Notes: generated from the sequence alone by a model not told the origin. 55,646 bases of DNA from Syntrophales bacterium (GCA_030018935.1 JASEGZ010000007.1:1-55646), one strand, 5' to 3'; shown: positions 44,142-55,489, counted from the stretch's first letter. Made by a program: numbers and translations.

Positions 44142-45647
44142 ATGGAGAGAATCAGGGCAGAGGAAATAAGTGAGATAATTTCCAAGCAGATTAAAGATTA
44201 CGAAAAGAAACTGGACATCAGTGAAACAGGAACGGTACTGTCCGTGGGAGATGGCATCGCCAGGGTCTACGGTGTGGAAAACGCAATGGCCATGGAATTA
44301 CTTGAATTTCCCGGTGGGATACTGGGTATGGTTCTGAACCTCGAAACCGATAATGTAGGGGTTGCCGTCCTGGGAGAGGTCACACATATCAAAGAGGGAG
44401 ATATCGTAAAAAGGACGGGCAGGATTGCCCAGGTTCCCATAGGAGAAGCTGTACTAGGTCGTGTTATTGATGCAACTGGCGCGCCACTCGACGGGAAAGG
44501 TCCCATAGAGGCGACTGAGTTCAGAAGAATAGAGATGATTGCCCCCGGTGTTGTTCAGCGCCAACCGGTTAACGAACCGATGTACACCGGTCTGAAGGCT
44601 ATTGATGCCATGACACCTATTGGAAGAGGACAGAGAGAACTTATCATCGGCGACAGACAGACAGGGAAAACGGCAATCTGTATAGATGCTATCATCAGAC
44701 AGAAGGATACAGGTGTTAAATGTATTTACGTTGCCATCGGTCAGAAGAAATCAACGGTAGCCCAGGTGGTGGAAAACTTGAGAAAGTATGATGCCATGCC
44801 TTATACCTGTGTTGTCGCTGCCTGTGCCAGCGATCCGGCGACCCTGCAGTATATTGCGGCATATTCAGGATGCAGCATTGGTGAATATTTCCGGGATAAG
44901 GGGGAAAATGCTCTGATTATTTATGATGACCTTTCCAAACAGGCTGTCGCTTACCGGCAGATATCACTTCTTCTGAGAAGACCACCGGGACGTGAGGCTT
45001 ACCCCGGAGATATTTTTTATAACCATTCGAGGTTATTAGAACGGGCAGCCCGGTTGAGTGACGAGCTCGGAGGTGGATCTCTGACGGCGCTTCCCATTAT
45101 TGAAACCCAGGCAGGTGACGTTTCTGCCTATATTCCCACCAATGTTATTTCGATCACCGATGGCCAGGTCTACCTCGAACCAAGTCTGTTCTTCTCCGGT
45201 ATTAGGCCGGCGATCAATGTTGGTTTGTCGGTTTCAAGGGTAGGCGGTGCCGCTCAAGTGAAGGCCATGAAACAGGTAGCAGGAACACTGAAACTTGATC
45301 TTGCCCAGTACAGAGAATTGGCCGTTTTTGCCCAGTTTGGCAGCGACCTGGATAAGGCAACTCAGTTTCAGCTGGCAAGAGGTATCCGTCTGGTGGAAAT
45401 CTTGAAACAGCCTCAATTCCAACCCATGTCTCTTTCAAAGCAGGTTGTTATCCTCTTTGCCGGTACGAGAGGTTACCTCGATAAATATGAGGTTGAAAAA
45501 TTGAAAGATTATGAGCCTCAGCTTCTTTCCTTTGTAGAGAGTAAGCACCCTGAGATCATGCGAGAAATTGAAGAGCAAAAGGTTATTAGCCCTGAAATTG
45601 AAAAGAAGATGAAAGATGTACTGACGGAGTTCGATTCTGTCTTTTAA
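44142..45647 (+). CDS. atpA: ATP synthase alpha subunit
   Basis: Non-catalytic nucleotide-binding F1 subunit with the P-loop GDRQTGKT (about 169-176) and the [10 protein letters not shown] and [22 protein letters not shown] landmarks. 501 residues, the normal length. The stop TAA is the first part of a large heptamer array. Confidence 0.98.
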   Translation: MERIRAEEISEIISKQIKDYEKKLDISETGTVLSVGDGIARVYGVENAMAMELLEFPGGILGMVLNLETDNVGVAVLGEVTHIKEGDIVKRTGRIAQVPIGEAVLGRVIDATGAPLDGKGPIEATEFRRIEMIAPGVVQRQPVNEPMYTGLKAIDAMTPIGRGQRELIIGDRQTGKTAICIDAIIRQKDTGVKCIYVAIGQKKSTVAQVVENLRKYDAMPYTCVVAACASDPATLQYIAAYSGCSIGEYFRDKGENALIIYDDLSKQAVAYRQISLLLRRPPGREAYPGDIFYNHSRLLERAARLSDELGGGSLTALPIIETQAGDVSAYIPTNVISITDGQVYLEPSLFFSGIRPAINVGLSVSRVGGAAQVKAMKQVAGTLKLDLAQYRELAVFAQFGSDLDKATQFQLARGIRLVEILKQPQFQPMSLSKQVVILFAGTRGYLDKYEVEKLKDYEPQLLSFVESKHPEIMREIEEQKVISPEIEKKMKDVLTEFDSVF

Positions 45648-45782
45648 GTCGTATGTCATAAAACATCAGTCATAAGTCGTATGTCATAAGTCATAAGTCA
45701 TAAAACATCAGTCATAAGTCGTATGTCATAAGTCGTAAGTCATAAAACATCAGTCATAAGTCGTATGTCATAAGTCGTATGT
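45646..45782. repeat. Higher-order heptamer array between atpA and atpG
   Basis: About 19 heptamers. They are organised in a 42-bp (6 x 7) super-unit headed by AAACATC, then AGTCATA, AGTCGTA, TGTCATA and two further AGTCRTA units, repeated nearly three times. The array starts at the atpA stop and ends 18 bp before the atpG start. Confidence 0.9.
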
Positions 45783-45799
45783 TGAGGGAGCAAGCTTAA

Positions 45800-46675
45800 A
45801 TGGCTGCATTGAGGGACATCAAGAGAAAGGTTACCGCAGTTCAGAAAACCAGGCAGATCACCAGAGCCATGAATATGGTGGCTGCGGCAAAATTTAAATC
45901 TTCTCAGTCGAGAATGGTAAATTTTAGACCCTATGCGAGTAAATTCATGGATGTCTTAAGTAGCCTGGCTCTCCGCGTGGAACCAGACGCTCACCCGCTT
46001 CTTGCCGTAAGGGAACCGAAAAAGCTCAGAGTGATCAGCATGACGTCCGACAGGGGGCTCTGTGGAGGTTTTAATGCAAATGTGATCAAGGCTACAGAGC
46101 GATTCATAAGAGAAAGGGTGCGTGAAGGTAAAGAAATAATACTGATTCCTATCGGGAGAAAAGGGAGAGATTACTTCCGAAAGAGGACAAATATTACAAA
46201 CGAGCGAGTGGATGTATTCGGACGATTCGACATGACCTTGGCTGTGGAAATCTCGGAAAGTATTATACCTCCCTTTGAAAAGGAGGAGTATGATGAATTA
46301 TACCTCATTTACAACGAGTTTTATAATGTAGCTATCCAGAGGCCGGCGGTGGTAAGGATGCTTCCCCCTCTTTCCTTAGATCAGAATTTAGAGATTGCCT
46401 CTGGCAGTAGGCTTGATTATATTTATGAACCAGGCGCCGACGCTTTGCTGGAAAAGCTTCTCCCTCTGTACGTTCACAACATGATCTACAGGGCGCTCGT
46501 AGAAACATCTGCCGGTGAAAATGGTGCCAGAATGGTCGCTATGGACAATGCAACCAAAAACTGTGATGATTTGATCAACAACCTGACTTTGAAATATAAT
46601 AAAGCGAGACAGGCATCTATCACCGCAGAGCTGATGGATATTGTAGGTGGCACGGAGGCGCTGGCCAAGGGATAA
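45800..46675 (+). CDS. atpG: ATP synthase gamma subunit
   Basis: Central stalk subunit. It starts MAALRDIKRKVTAVQKTRQI with ITRAMNMVAAAKF, contains TSDRGLCGGFNANV, and ends with the family helix (NLTLKYNKARQASITAELMDI). Flanked on both sides by heptamer repeats; GAGGGAG precedes the ATG. Confidence 0.97.
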   Translation: MAALRDIKRKVTAVQKTRQITRAMNMVAAAKFKSSQSRMVNFRPYASKFMDVLSSLALRVEPDAHPLLAVREPKKLRVISMTSDRGLCGGFNANVIKATERFIRERVREGKEIILIPIGRKGRDYFRKRTNITNERVDVFGRFDMTLAVEISESIIPPFEKEEYDELYLIYNEFYNVAIQRPAVVRMLPPLSLDQNLEIASGSRLDYIYEPGADALLEKLLPLYVHNMIYRALVETSAGENGARMVAMDNATKNCDDLINNLTLKYNKARQASITAELMDIVGGTEALAKG

Positions 46676-46677
46676 AA

Positions 46678-48172
<1,495 letters not shown>

Positions 48173-48188
48173 ACCCGGAGGATTTTAA

Positions 48189-48602
48189 ATGACTGACGAG
48201 CCTGTTGTAATCCTCGAAATTGTTACCCCTGAAAAGATGGCCTTCAGTGGGAAGGTGGAACAGGTGACAATACCGGGAAGTGAAGGCCAGTTTGGTGTAC
48301 TCAAGGGACATGCACCCCTTCTCAGTTCCGTTGATATCGGCGAGTTGAACTTCACCCAGGATGGTAAAAAAACTTACTATGCCGTAAGTACCGGTTATGC
48401 AGAAGTTGCATCCGACAGGATAACCGTTCTGGTAGAGACAGCCGAGAGGTCCGATATGATAGACAGGGAAAGGGCAAGAAGGGCTAAGGAGGTGGCAGAA
48501 GTCAAACTACCCAAAATGTCCGGAGAAGACGCGGATTATGAGAGGGTAAGGGCAGCCCTGATGAGGGCTCTAATGAGGCTTAGTGTCTCAGAGAAGCCAT
48601 AG
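48189..48602 (+). CDS. atpC: ATP synthase epsilon subunit
   Basis: Rotor subunit: N-terminal beta-sandwich ([34 protein letters not shown]) and a C-terminal helical pair ([15 protein letters not shown]). Last gene of the operon, 16 bp after atpD with a GGAGG site. Confidence 0.96.
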   Translation: MTDEPVVILEIVTPEKMAFSGKVEQVTIPGSEGQFGVLKGHAPLLSSVDIGELNFTQDGKKTYYAVSTGYAEVASDRITVLVETAERSDMIDRERARRAKEVAEVKLPKMSGEDADYERVRAALMRALMRLSVSEKP

Positions 48603-48651
48603 CCGAGAATTTGACTTAATATTTCTTTATTTCTCCCTTCCCTGAGAGCTT

Positions 48652-48823
48652 TGAAAATTGGATTCATCCGCGCTCAAAAATCTTTTGACGATCATGCACG
48701 TCTCGCTTCGCTGCAAAGGCAAAACTCGCGCTTGAGCGCTCAAACATTGCCTTTGCGGACGCTTCGCTGCGACGGCATGGTGCCCGAAAAACATTTGATT
48801 CGCTCTCCTGAATCCAATTTTCA
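48652..48823. repeat. 172-bp near-palindromic element
   Basis: TGAAAATTGGATTCA (48652-48666) and its exact complement (48809-48823) flank the element. Its centre is the perfect palindrome TTGAGCGCTCAA (48732-48743), on the same axis. Between them are partly mirrored segments (GCAAAGGCAA, GCTTCGC/GCGAAGC). Both strands have open frames that begin MKIGF and contain ESNF because of the symmetry; they are not genes. Looks like a MITE-like or REP-type mobile repeat. Confidence 0.85.
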
Positions 48824-48876
48824 TTATTTTTCAAAGGTCCCATAATATTCTGTCGGTTTTCCGGGTCAGACCACAC

Positions 48877-48960
48877 TCACTGCAACGCCTTTGCCCCGTT
48901 GATAACTTCCCTCCAGAATGCGGCAAGCGTGGCTTCTTTAATGCTTACCACCCAGTGCAT
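48877..48960 (-). other. Possible 27-codon ORF or gene remnant after cstA
   Basis: The 48824-49059 stretch has no clear gene. One minus-strand frame stays open for more than 50 codons from near the cstA stop; its only ATG (48960) gives 27 protein-like residues (MHWVVSIKEATLAAFWREV). It could be the tail of a lost gene. It is not the YbdD/YjiX partner often found with cstA. Confidence 0.2.
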
Positions 48961-49059
48961 GGTGGCCCGGAAAAACCTAAAGAGAAGCCTGCTCCCGCTA
49001 TGCCTCCCGGAGGAGGATACCGCCGCATGGATATGTAAGGCGTGTTACCCTTTTTTGTC

Positions 49060-50838
49060 TTAGTCTGTCATCAGAGGATCAACTACAGGCAATTTAGCAC
49101 CTTTTCTATAACCGGAAAAGGTGTTCCAGGCAAGAACAGCAACCCCTGATGCCAGGATTACGAGCACAATATCAACACCGATTAATGTCATATTGCCGGA
49201 GGGAATGTACTCTGCCTTCAGGAGGTATAAAAGAGAAGCAACTGTTGTAACCATCATAAAGATGGAAGGCAAGATTGTAAACCAGTTGGGTCTGCCCCTG
49301 CCCGTCAGCCAGACGGAGATGACAATTAATGTAAGCGCTGCCAGAAGCTGGTTTGCAGAACCGAAGATGGGCCAGATAGCAAGAAAAGCTTGCTTATAGG
49401 CAAGGAGAAACATGATAACAACAACAAGACCGGCATTGAAATTAAAGGATTTTAAAATTGCATGAGGGTGGTCAAATATCATCTTCCATAATTCCTCCAG
49501 AAGGTATCTTCCTACTCTCACTGCTGTATCCAGAGTTGTGGCTAAAAATCCCTCAACCATCACCATGCCAAAAATAGTTCCCAGATAAACGGGAAGGGAT
49601 AGACCCTTGTTCAATATAAGCCCCATTCCCAGGGAAAAGGCAAGGAGGGGATTTGATTTTTCTCCTGCAATTTCTGGAAAAACTATATTAGTATATTCTG
49701 AAAAGGGTAGTCCAGAGGCTACGGTAATGAGAACCATAACAGCTAAAGCTGATTCAGCAAGCATTCCCCCAAAAGCTATCCTTTTGGCAGCAGATTCAGT
49801 TGCTACCTGTTTTGATGTCGTTCCCCCGGCAATCAGTGCGTGAAACCCCGATATGGCCCCACAGGCAACGGTTATAAACATGATGGGCCAGAAAAGACCG
49901 AGTTTTGCTTCTCCACCGGTAATATTCACAGCAGGAGCGTTTATCCCTATCCCCTGGACTCCACCGGCGATAATGGCAAGAAGCAAGGCCCCCATCCCGC
50001 CGTAAAGGATAAAAGCGTTGATAAAATCTCTGGGCTGAAGTAATACCCATACAGGCGCTCCTGCGGCAAAGAAGCAATAAACGGAAAGAATGAGCATCCA
50101 TTTTTCCGGTGAAAGTGTTACGGGGATTTGCATGCCTACCTGGATCGAACCGAAGGCAATAAAAACCGCAATGATTGAGGCAACGACAATCTTCGTTCCT
50201 CTCCTGTAGAGCAGGTAGCCAAGAAATGGCGCAGCCATAGTAATGACAATGGCAGATGTCGAAGCAATACCCCCGATGAGACCCTTGATTTCACCCGTCC
50301 TGACATCCACAACTGTACGAAGAAGGGTTTGATCGGGAGGAAGCTGAAGGGTTCTTAACTTAACCAGTGAGGCAAGTGCTGTAGCTGTTAATCCCAGAAA
50401 AGCCCCGCAAACAAGGATAACCAAAAAAAGTGTGAAGAGAATGAAGAGGATAAATCCCCCATTCCCCATAGTTGTGCGGGCAACTTCAGCCATAGATTTC
50501 CCCCTTTCTCTCATGCTTATAAAGAGGGCTGTATAATCATGGACGGCGCCGAGGAATATCCCTCCCAGGACAATCCACATCCATGAGGGGTAAAAGCCGT
50601 AAAGGAGGGCCACAGTCGGGCCTATAATAGGACCTCCACCGGCAATGGCAGCAAAGTGATGAGAGAATACCACAGGGGTTTTTCCTGCTACATAGTCTCT
50701 TCCGTCTGCCATAGAGTTTGCGGGTGTTTGGTGCGAATCTTTTGCATTAAAGGTTTTTTCAATGTAGGCTGCATAAACCTTATACGCCATAAAAAAACAG
50801 GCAATGGAAACCAGAAGCAATACTAAAATGTTCATCAA
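49060..50838 (-). CDS. cstA: CstA-family carbon starvation / pyruvate-peptide transporter
   Basis: A 592-residue membrane protein with about 16 spans. Family landmarks: DGRDYVAGKTPVVFSHHFAA, AGGGPIIGPTVALLYG, GAVHDYTALFISMRERGKS, and the later FHALIAGGTTSKQV and GSANQLLAAL. The family takes up pyruvate or peptides. Monocistronic as far as seen; the LytS/LytT-type regulators seen in some hosts are not nearby. Confidence 0.94.
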   Translation of the reverse strand: MMNILVLLLVSIACFFMAYKVYAAYIEKTFNAKDSHQTPANSMADGRDYVAGKTPVVFSHHFAAIAGGGPIIGPTVALLYGFYPSWMWIVLGGIFLGAVHDYTALFISMRERGKSMAEVARTTMGNGGFILFILFTLFLVILVCGAFLGLTATALASLVKLRTLQLPPDQTLLRTVVDVRTGEIKGLIGGIASTSAIVITMAAPFLGYLLYRRGTKIVVASIIAVFIAFGSIQVGMQIPVTLSPEKWMLILSVYCFFAAGAPVWVLLQPRDFINAFILYGGMGALLLAIIAGGVQGIGINAPAVNITGGEAKLGLFWPIMFITVACGAISGFHALIAGGTTSKQVATESAAKRIAFGGMLAESALAVMVLITVASGLPFSEYTNIVFPEIAGEKSNPLLAFSLGMGLILNKGLSLPVYLGTIFGMVMVEGFLATTLDTAVRVGRYLLEELWKMIFDHPHAILKSFNFNAGLVVVIMFLLAYKQAFLAIWPIFGSANQLLAALTLIVISVWLTGRGRPNWFTILPSIFMMVTTVASLLYLLKAEYIPSGNMTLIGVDIVLVILASGVAVLAWNTFSGYRKGAKLPVVDPLMTD

Positions 50839-50910
50839 TTCCCTCTTATAAAATTTAACTTATTTTTCATCTCCTGTCGGCTTGTTTTGAGTATCTGCCT
50901 TTAAAATAAA

Positions 50911-50929
50911 CGCACCCTACGAGGGTGCG
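50911..50929. terminator. Short hairpin in the cstA/phasin-like divergent region
   Basis: CGCACCCT, loop ACG, AGGGTGCG: eight perfect pairs. It lies upstream of both flanking genes, in their 313-bp intergenic region, so it is more likely a dispersed palindrome than a terminator of either. Confidence 0.4.
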
Positions 50930-50996
50930 GCTACTTTCCATGTGTTACATTCTGTAATCGCAGGCTACAAAGAGTTTGTCCACAGGCCGGCACAAG

Positions 50997-51023
50997 TTGA
51001 CATTTTGTGAGGGAAATTATAGA
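50997..51023 (+). promoter_or_regulatory. Candidate promoter for the phasin-like/ubiB genes
   Basis: TTGACA (50997-51002) and TATAGA (51018-51023) with a 15-bp spacer, about 130 bp before the phasin-like start. Spacing is short of the ideal. Confidence 0.35.
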
Positions 51024-51151
51024 AGTTTTCAGATACAATTACAAGAGATGACCTGCCTGGAACGGTCACCAGTGAAATGGTTAAACCTTTTGGTGATCGC
51101 TGGCATATCGGTATGGACAGGAAAAATAAATGCAAAGGAGGAAAAATAGCA

Positions 51152-51454
51152 ATGCCGGATTTTATTAAAAAAGCGATGTTGGCTGGCGCAGGGTTGGCCT
51201 TCATGACAACAGAAAAAATTCAGGAGTTCGTTGACGAGCTTGTCAAAAAAGGGGAGGTTACAGAAAAGGAGGCCAGAGAAACGGTCGCGGACCTAAGGGA
51301 AAAATCGAAACAGTTTAAAAAAGAGATGGAGGAAAGGACAGAAAAAATTGTGACCGGTATCTTGAGGCACCTGAACGTGCCCACGAAAGTTGAGTTGGAA
51401 GAGATCAAAGAGAGACTTGAGAGGTTGGAGAAGTCAGGCGAGCATAAGGAATAA
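51152..51454 (+). CDS. Phasin-superfamily (PhaI/COG3937-like) helical protein
   Basis: A 100-residue protein with a short N-terminal hydrophobic segment (KKAMLAGAGLAFMTTEKI) and a long charged helix with a coiled-coil end (VELEEIKERLERLEKSG). It resembles short phasin-like proteins often placed before ABC1 kinases. AAAGGAGG precedes the ATG at 51152. It ends 3 bp before the kinase gene. Confidence 0.8.
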   Translation: MPDFIKKAMLAGAGLAFMTTEKIQEFVDELVKKGEVTEKEARETVADLREKSKQFKKEMEERTEKIVTGILRHLNVPTKVELEEIKERLERLEKSGEHKE

Positions 51455-51457
51455 ACG

Positions 51458-53152
51458 ATGCGCATCCGTAAGATCAGCATCCTCTCGCATACTTACCGGA
51501 ATATCCATCGTTACCGCCAGATACTTGCCATTTTGTTTAAATACGGTTTTGATGATCTGATTGGCAGCCTCTACCTGGGGCCGTATCTCAGGATGGGCAT
51601 GCGGATGATTTCCGGCAAGCGTCGCGAGAAGGTGGAAAACCTGAGCACGTATGAGCGGCTGCGCATGGCACTTGAGGAACTGGGACCTATTTTCATTAAG
51701 ATGGGGCAGGTACTTTCTACCCGTCCCGACCTGATCCCTGTCGCACTCATCCGGGAATTGACAAAACTGCAGGATAAAGTTCCGCCGTTTCCCTTTTCTC
51801 AGGTGAAAGAAATCGTGGAGCAGGAAATTAAGGCCCCTCTCGATGAGATTTTTCTTCAATTTCAGGAAAGTTCCATTGCAGCGGCATCTATCGGTCAGGT
51901 CCACCGGGCACAACTGAGAACCGGGGGACAGGTCATTGTTAAGGTCCAGCGTCCCGGTATCCGCCGGATAATTGAAGCGGACCTGGAGATTCTCTTTCAC
52001 TTAGCCACCCTGATAGAAAAATATGTGGAGGAAGGGGAAATATATCGTCCTACGAGGATAGTTGATGAGATTGCCCGCACCCTGAAAAGAGAAATCAACT
52101 ATAACGTTGAGGCCTCTCACACGGAACGCTTTGCCCGGCAGTTTATCGGCAATGAATCAATTTATGTACCCCGAATATTCAGACAGGCAACAACGGAACG
52201 TGTTCTCACAATGGAATATGTGGATGGTATCAAGGCCTCCGAGATTGCCCTCCTGGACGAGAAAGGTTTTGACCGGAAGATCATTGCCTCCCGGCTAAAC
52301 GATCTAATCCTCGAACAGATATTCAAGCACAGGTTTTTCCATGCCAACCCCCACCCGGGAAACGTGTTCATCCTGCCCGGCAATGTGATCTGCTATCTCG
52401 ATTTCGGCATGATGGGGCGTGTTGACCGGCAATCCAAGGAGCACTTTGCCGACTTCGTTCTGGGCTACATCCGTCACGATGAATCGAGAATAGCGGATGC
52501 CATTTTGAGGATTGTAGAATGGGATGAGGAACCTGACCGCCGGGCACTGGAGAACGACATTTCCAACTTCATAGAGTTGTATCTGTATCGTCCCATTAAG
52601 GAATTGCGCATGGAGAATATGTTTCATGAACTCCTCGATCTGATTGCCCGTCACAAACTGAGGCTGCCACAGGACATCTTTCTCATAGGTAAGGCGTTAA
52701 CAGAAGTCGAAGGGCTCGGGCTGGTGTTGTACCCTGATTTCGACACGACCAGAGAGGCGGCCCCCTTTATCAGAAACCTTATGCGGGAGCGGCTGCACCC
52801 CAAACGACTGGTGGGAGAATTCGTGACCGTAGGCGGGAGGCTCATTCATCTCCTGAAAGATATTCCCCAGGAGCTCCATGAGGTACTTAAACAGCTTAAA
52901 CAGGGGAAAACGCGAATCGGTTTCCAACACGAGGGGCTTGAACATTTTATCTCCGAAATGGACAGATCATCAAACCGGATTGCCTTTTCTCTTATCATCT
53001 CCTCCCTGATCATCGGATCGTCTCTCATTGTTACCTCCGCTTCAGGTCCACATCTATTTGGCTTTCCCCTCCTGGGATTTTTAGGATACTCCATGGCCGG
53101 TATTTTAGGCCTCTGGTTGCTGATATCCATCCTCCGTTCAGGAAGCCTGTAA
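51458..53152 (+). CDS. ubiB: UbiB/ABC1-family atypical kinase
   Basis: KxGQ motif (FIKMGQVLSTRPDLIP), alanine-rich loop (AAASIGQVHRA), the invariant lysine (VIVKVQRPG), a catalytic NPHPGNVF block and the metal-binding DFGMMGR. Two C-terminal hydrophobic segments anchor it (about 505-525 and 530-555). UbiB proteins are ATPases needed for quinone or isoprenoid lipid metabolism; here the role may be menaquinone or lipid handling. Confidence 0.92.
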   Translation: MRIRKISILSHTYRNIHRYRQILAILFKYGFDDLIGSLYLGPYLRMGMRMISGKRREKVENLSTYERLRMALEELGPIFIKMGQVLSTRPDLIPVALIRELTKLQDKVPPFPFSQVKEIVEQEIKAPLDEIFLQFQESSIAAASIGQVHRAQLRTGGQVIVKVQRPGIRRIIEADLEILFHLATLIEKYVEEGEIYRPTRIVDEIARTLKREINYNVEASHTERFARQFIGNESIYVPRIFRQATTERVLTMEYVDGIKASEIALLDEKGFDRKIIASRLNDLILEQIFKHRFFHANPHPGNVFILPGNVICYLDFGMMGRVDRQSKEHFADFVLGYIRHDESRIADAILRIVEWDEEPDRRALENDISNFIELYLYRPIKELRMENMFHELLDLIARHKLRLPQDIFLIGKALTEVEGLGLVLYPDFDTTREAAPFIRNLMRERLHPKRLVGEFVTVGGRLIHLLKDIPQELHEVLKQLKQGKTRIGFQHEGLEHFISEMDRSSNRIAFSLIISSLIIGSSLIVTSASGPHLFGFPLLGFLGYSMAGILGLWLLISILRSGSL

Positions 53153-53170
53153 GGAGTTCTAATCGCCTTT

Positions 53171-53302
53171 TCACTTCTGTTGATGAGGGGAATGGTTTGA
53201 GCAGGGGCACTCTGCCATCAGCTCGACATAGAGCCCTTTGAACCATTCCGGGACCAGTTCTTTTCTTATCACGGAAAAAGATAAACCCATAACGGCAGTC
53301 AT
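53171..53302 (-). CDS. Possible 43-residue ORF directly after the AbiEii gene
   Basis: The ATG follows the abiEii TAG without a gap (TAGATG). The product is 43 residues with protein-like content (ELVPEWFKGLYVELMAECPC in the middle) and a possible zinc or disulfide CPC. No separate ribosome site; reinitiation would be needed. No family recognised. Confidence 0.4.
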   Translation of the reverse strand: MTAVMGLSFSVIRKELVPEWFKGLYVELMAECPCSNHSPHQQK

Positions 53303-54220
53303 CTATACTCCCAGGTAATCCTCCAGTTTGTGAACTGCCTTTTTGTGTTTTGATGGGCTCATACGACCGATATTCAAGAGCTTCCACTTGACGGCGGGCA
53401 GGTTCTCGACCCCTTCAATGCCTATCAACTCCCACCGAGGCGTCCCTTCTTTGATGGAGACAATGAATTGTTTTTCCTGGACAGTCAGTTCTCTTGCGAT
53501 CATGGAAACCAGTTCTTCTCTGGTCTTTTCCAGGTCCTCGCATGTAACCTCTTCCAAAGTCATGCCTTGAAATTCAGTTTCAAAGACAGGCTGGATATCA
53601 ACAAATCCCGGATTGAGAACCTCGACCATGGACCGGTCATGGCTGATCAGGTAAACGACAAACGCCTTTCGCACGGCGGTGCTAAAGTTGCCATATTTGA
53701 GAAGCATCATGATATCGAAGAGGTCCCGCGGATGCTGGCGATCCAAGGCGGCGCAGATTTTCCCGGCATATAGTTCATTTTCCGATAGGATTTGACTCTC
53801 CACAGAAATCTCAAAAAGATCAACGGCATTCGGAGAGATGACTCTTCTTGCAGGCGGATATACAGAACCTCGTATGACCAGATTCGGTTCGATCTTGACG
53901 ATCGTATCCTGTTTCTTTACAAGCAATCCGCTCAGTAAATCGGACCCTCTGGTTTTCCTGGGAGTAACCTTCGTTTCTGGAATCCTGCTCTCGATGTCCT
54001 GAGATATCCTTACAAGAGCAAAGCTTATCTCCCGGAGGGACACATCCCTTTCACCAATGGGAAGATATACGAGGTCAATATCTATGGAGATACGGGGAAG
54101 ATTTCTGACGAAAAAATTGATAGCCGTCCCACCTTTCAGGGCGAAGACGGCTTCTCTGTCGATTAACGGAAGTATCCGCAGGAGCAACTCGGCTCGTTTG
54201 AAGTAAACGTTATCGATCAT
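53303..54220 (-). CDS. AbiEii-family nucleotidyltransferase toxin
   Basis: A 305-residue nucleotidyltransferase of the DUF1814/AbiEii family. Motif I is FALKGGTAINFFVRNLPRIS with the following IDIDL metal-binding pair (about residues 25-50); a later QLSENELYAGKICAALDR-like region (about 140-160) holds the conserved lysine and DLFDI aspartate. Toxins of this family nucleotidylate tRNA or bind GTP, giving bacteriostasis and phage defence. Start overlaps the antitoxin stop by 4 bp. Confidence 0.92.
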   Translation of the reverse strand: MIDNVYFKRAELLLRILPLIDREAVFALKGGTAINFFVRNLPRISIDIDLVYLPIGERDVSLREISFALVRISQDIESRIPETKVTPRKTRGSDLLSGLLVKKQDTIVKIEPNLVIRGSVYPPARRVISPNAVDLFEISVESQILSENELYAGKICAALDRQHPRDLFDIMMLLKYGNFSTAVRKAFVVYLISHDRSMVEVLNPGFVDIQPVFETEFQGMTLEEVTCEDLEKTREELVSMIARELTVQEKQFIVSIKEGTPRWELIGIEGVENLPAVKWKLLNIGRMSPSKHKKAVHKLEDYLGV

Positions 54221-54996
54221 GAAGGCGTCCCTTCACGATCTACGGGAACGGTTATCCGATATTTCGCGTCAAACTGGCCATGCGGCACGATCATCCGCTT
54301 CCCTTTCCCGAGATCGACTTTCGATAAATCCAGCTTCGACAACCAAGTATGTTCCTTTTTTTCTGCCATATAAAGAAAAAGTCTTTTCACCTTTACGGAT
54401 CGGCATGCCTCCAGCAGCCACTGGACAAGATCGGTACGAAGGGCAACGAGGTTTTCCATGATCAATTGGGTCTCGTCGAATCCGACTTCTTTTGGCACCA
54501 GATGAAGCATCTCCATGGCCGCCCTTTCCGGCGCCGCTATCCTGACCGAAAAATCACGTTCCCTAAAATCAGTAAATCCCTCCCGGCAATCCGCGGGGAA
54601 GAGATTCGTCCGCGTCACAACAAACTTAACGCCGAAACGATCTTCCTTGAACCAGGTTGGCAATATCAGTCCCCGAGGACCGTACAGAAAAACTTTATTC
54701 TGTCTCGCCGGCAGGTAATGGGCATATCCTTTCAATTGTAGGGCTGTTTTTCCTCCCACATGGACAGGAAGAGAGAGCTGATTCTGAAGGGTATAAAGAG
54801 CGCCTGGCCAATCCACCTTATTCCCAGCGCGTATGTAAGCCCCTCGGCCAAATGATTCCAGCCAGCCGCTGTTCTTATATTTTACGAGCAGATCCCGACT
54901 GAAACCGGAAGCAGTAAGATAGGAAGTGGCGCTGGGAGTGCCGACCGTCCACTGATTTATTAAACGGTTTATTTTTGTTTTGCTTTCGGTACCCAT
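54217..54996 (-). CDS. AbiEi-family antitoxin
   Basis: N-terminal winged helix (SATSYLTASGFSRDLLVKYKN) with the family's GRGAYIRAG wing, followed by the AbiEi C-terminal domain (SLPVHVGGKTALQLKGYAHYL, APERAAMEMLHLVP). As an AbiE antitoxin it represses its own promoter. I chose ATG 54996; an in-frame TTG three codons before is possible. No clear ribosome site, so possibly leaderless. The 55006-55300 gap shows no other gene. Confidence 0.9.
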   Translation of the reverse strand: MGTESKTKINRLINQWTVGTPSATSYLTASGFSRDLLVKYKNSGWLESFGRGAYIRAGNKVDWPGALYTLQNQLSLPVHVGGKTALQLKGYAHYLPARQNKVFLYGPRGLILPTWFKEDRFGVKFVVTRTNLFPADCREGFTDFRERDFSVRIAAPERAAMEMLHLVPKEVGFDETQLIMENLVALRTDLVQWLLEACRSVKVKRLFLYMAEKKEHTWLSKLDLSKVDLGKGKRMIVPHGQFDAKYRITVPVDREGTPS

Positions 54997-55300
54997 AGTC
55001 GTCAAAAAACCACAAACTTAAACCAATGTCAAGGCATAGTTTGAATATGGGTGTTTTTGTAGACCTCCTGTCGTCTAATATGAACATTATTAAACTGCTG
55101 AAGTGGAAGGAATGTTAAATTCGCATTTGCGGATTGAGTTGACGTTTTGAAGCGATATGGGTAGTCATTTTACCTGTCCAAGCGCGAAATGCCAACAATT
55201 TGGATTTCCACTTGGCTTCAGTGTCACCGCTTCGTCATTACCTCGTTATATGGATATTATTCCCCTGCATTTGTCAACATTTGCTGGTATATCTATCATC

Positions 55301-55480
55301 TCACTGCCCAACCCCCATCAGATTCAGCATCCCCAACTTCTCCCGGCATCCGGGACAAAAATCATCGTCGCTTGCGGTTCTGGTATTTTTCAAAAAGATG
55401 TCCCCCAATTCCCTTGCCGGGTCATAGTCCATTTCATGTTGGACATCATATGGTTTCAAGCAGTTACGGCAAATTTTCAC
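55301..55480 (-). CDS. Small CxxC/CxxC (zinc ribbon) protein, 59 residues
   Basis: GTG start at 55480, TGA at 55301. The N-terminal MKICRNCLKPYD and C-terminal DDDFCPGCREKLG each hold one CxxC, spaced 35 residues apart (Cys4, Cys7, Cys42, Cys45), a treble-clef or zinc-ribbon pattern. Between them is an acidic segment (HEMDYDPARELGDIF). The ribosome site is weak. It follows another small frame by 9 bp and precedes AbiE on the same strand. No family recognised. Confidence 0.55.
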   Translation of the reverse strand: MKICRNCLKPYDVQHEMDYDPARELGDIFLKNTRTASDDDFCPGCREKLGMLNLMGVGQ

Positions 55481-55489
55481 AGTTATTTC

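Noticed and set aside
48627-48845. Two overlapping open frames on opposite strands starting MKIGF.
   Set aside because: They mirror each other because the DNA is a palindrome; no ribosome sites and low-complexity composition.
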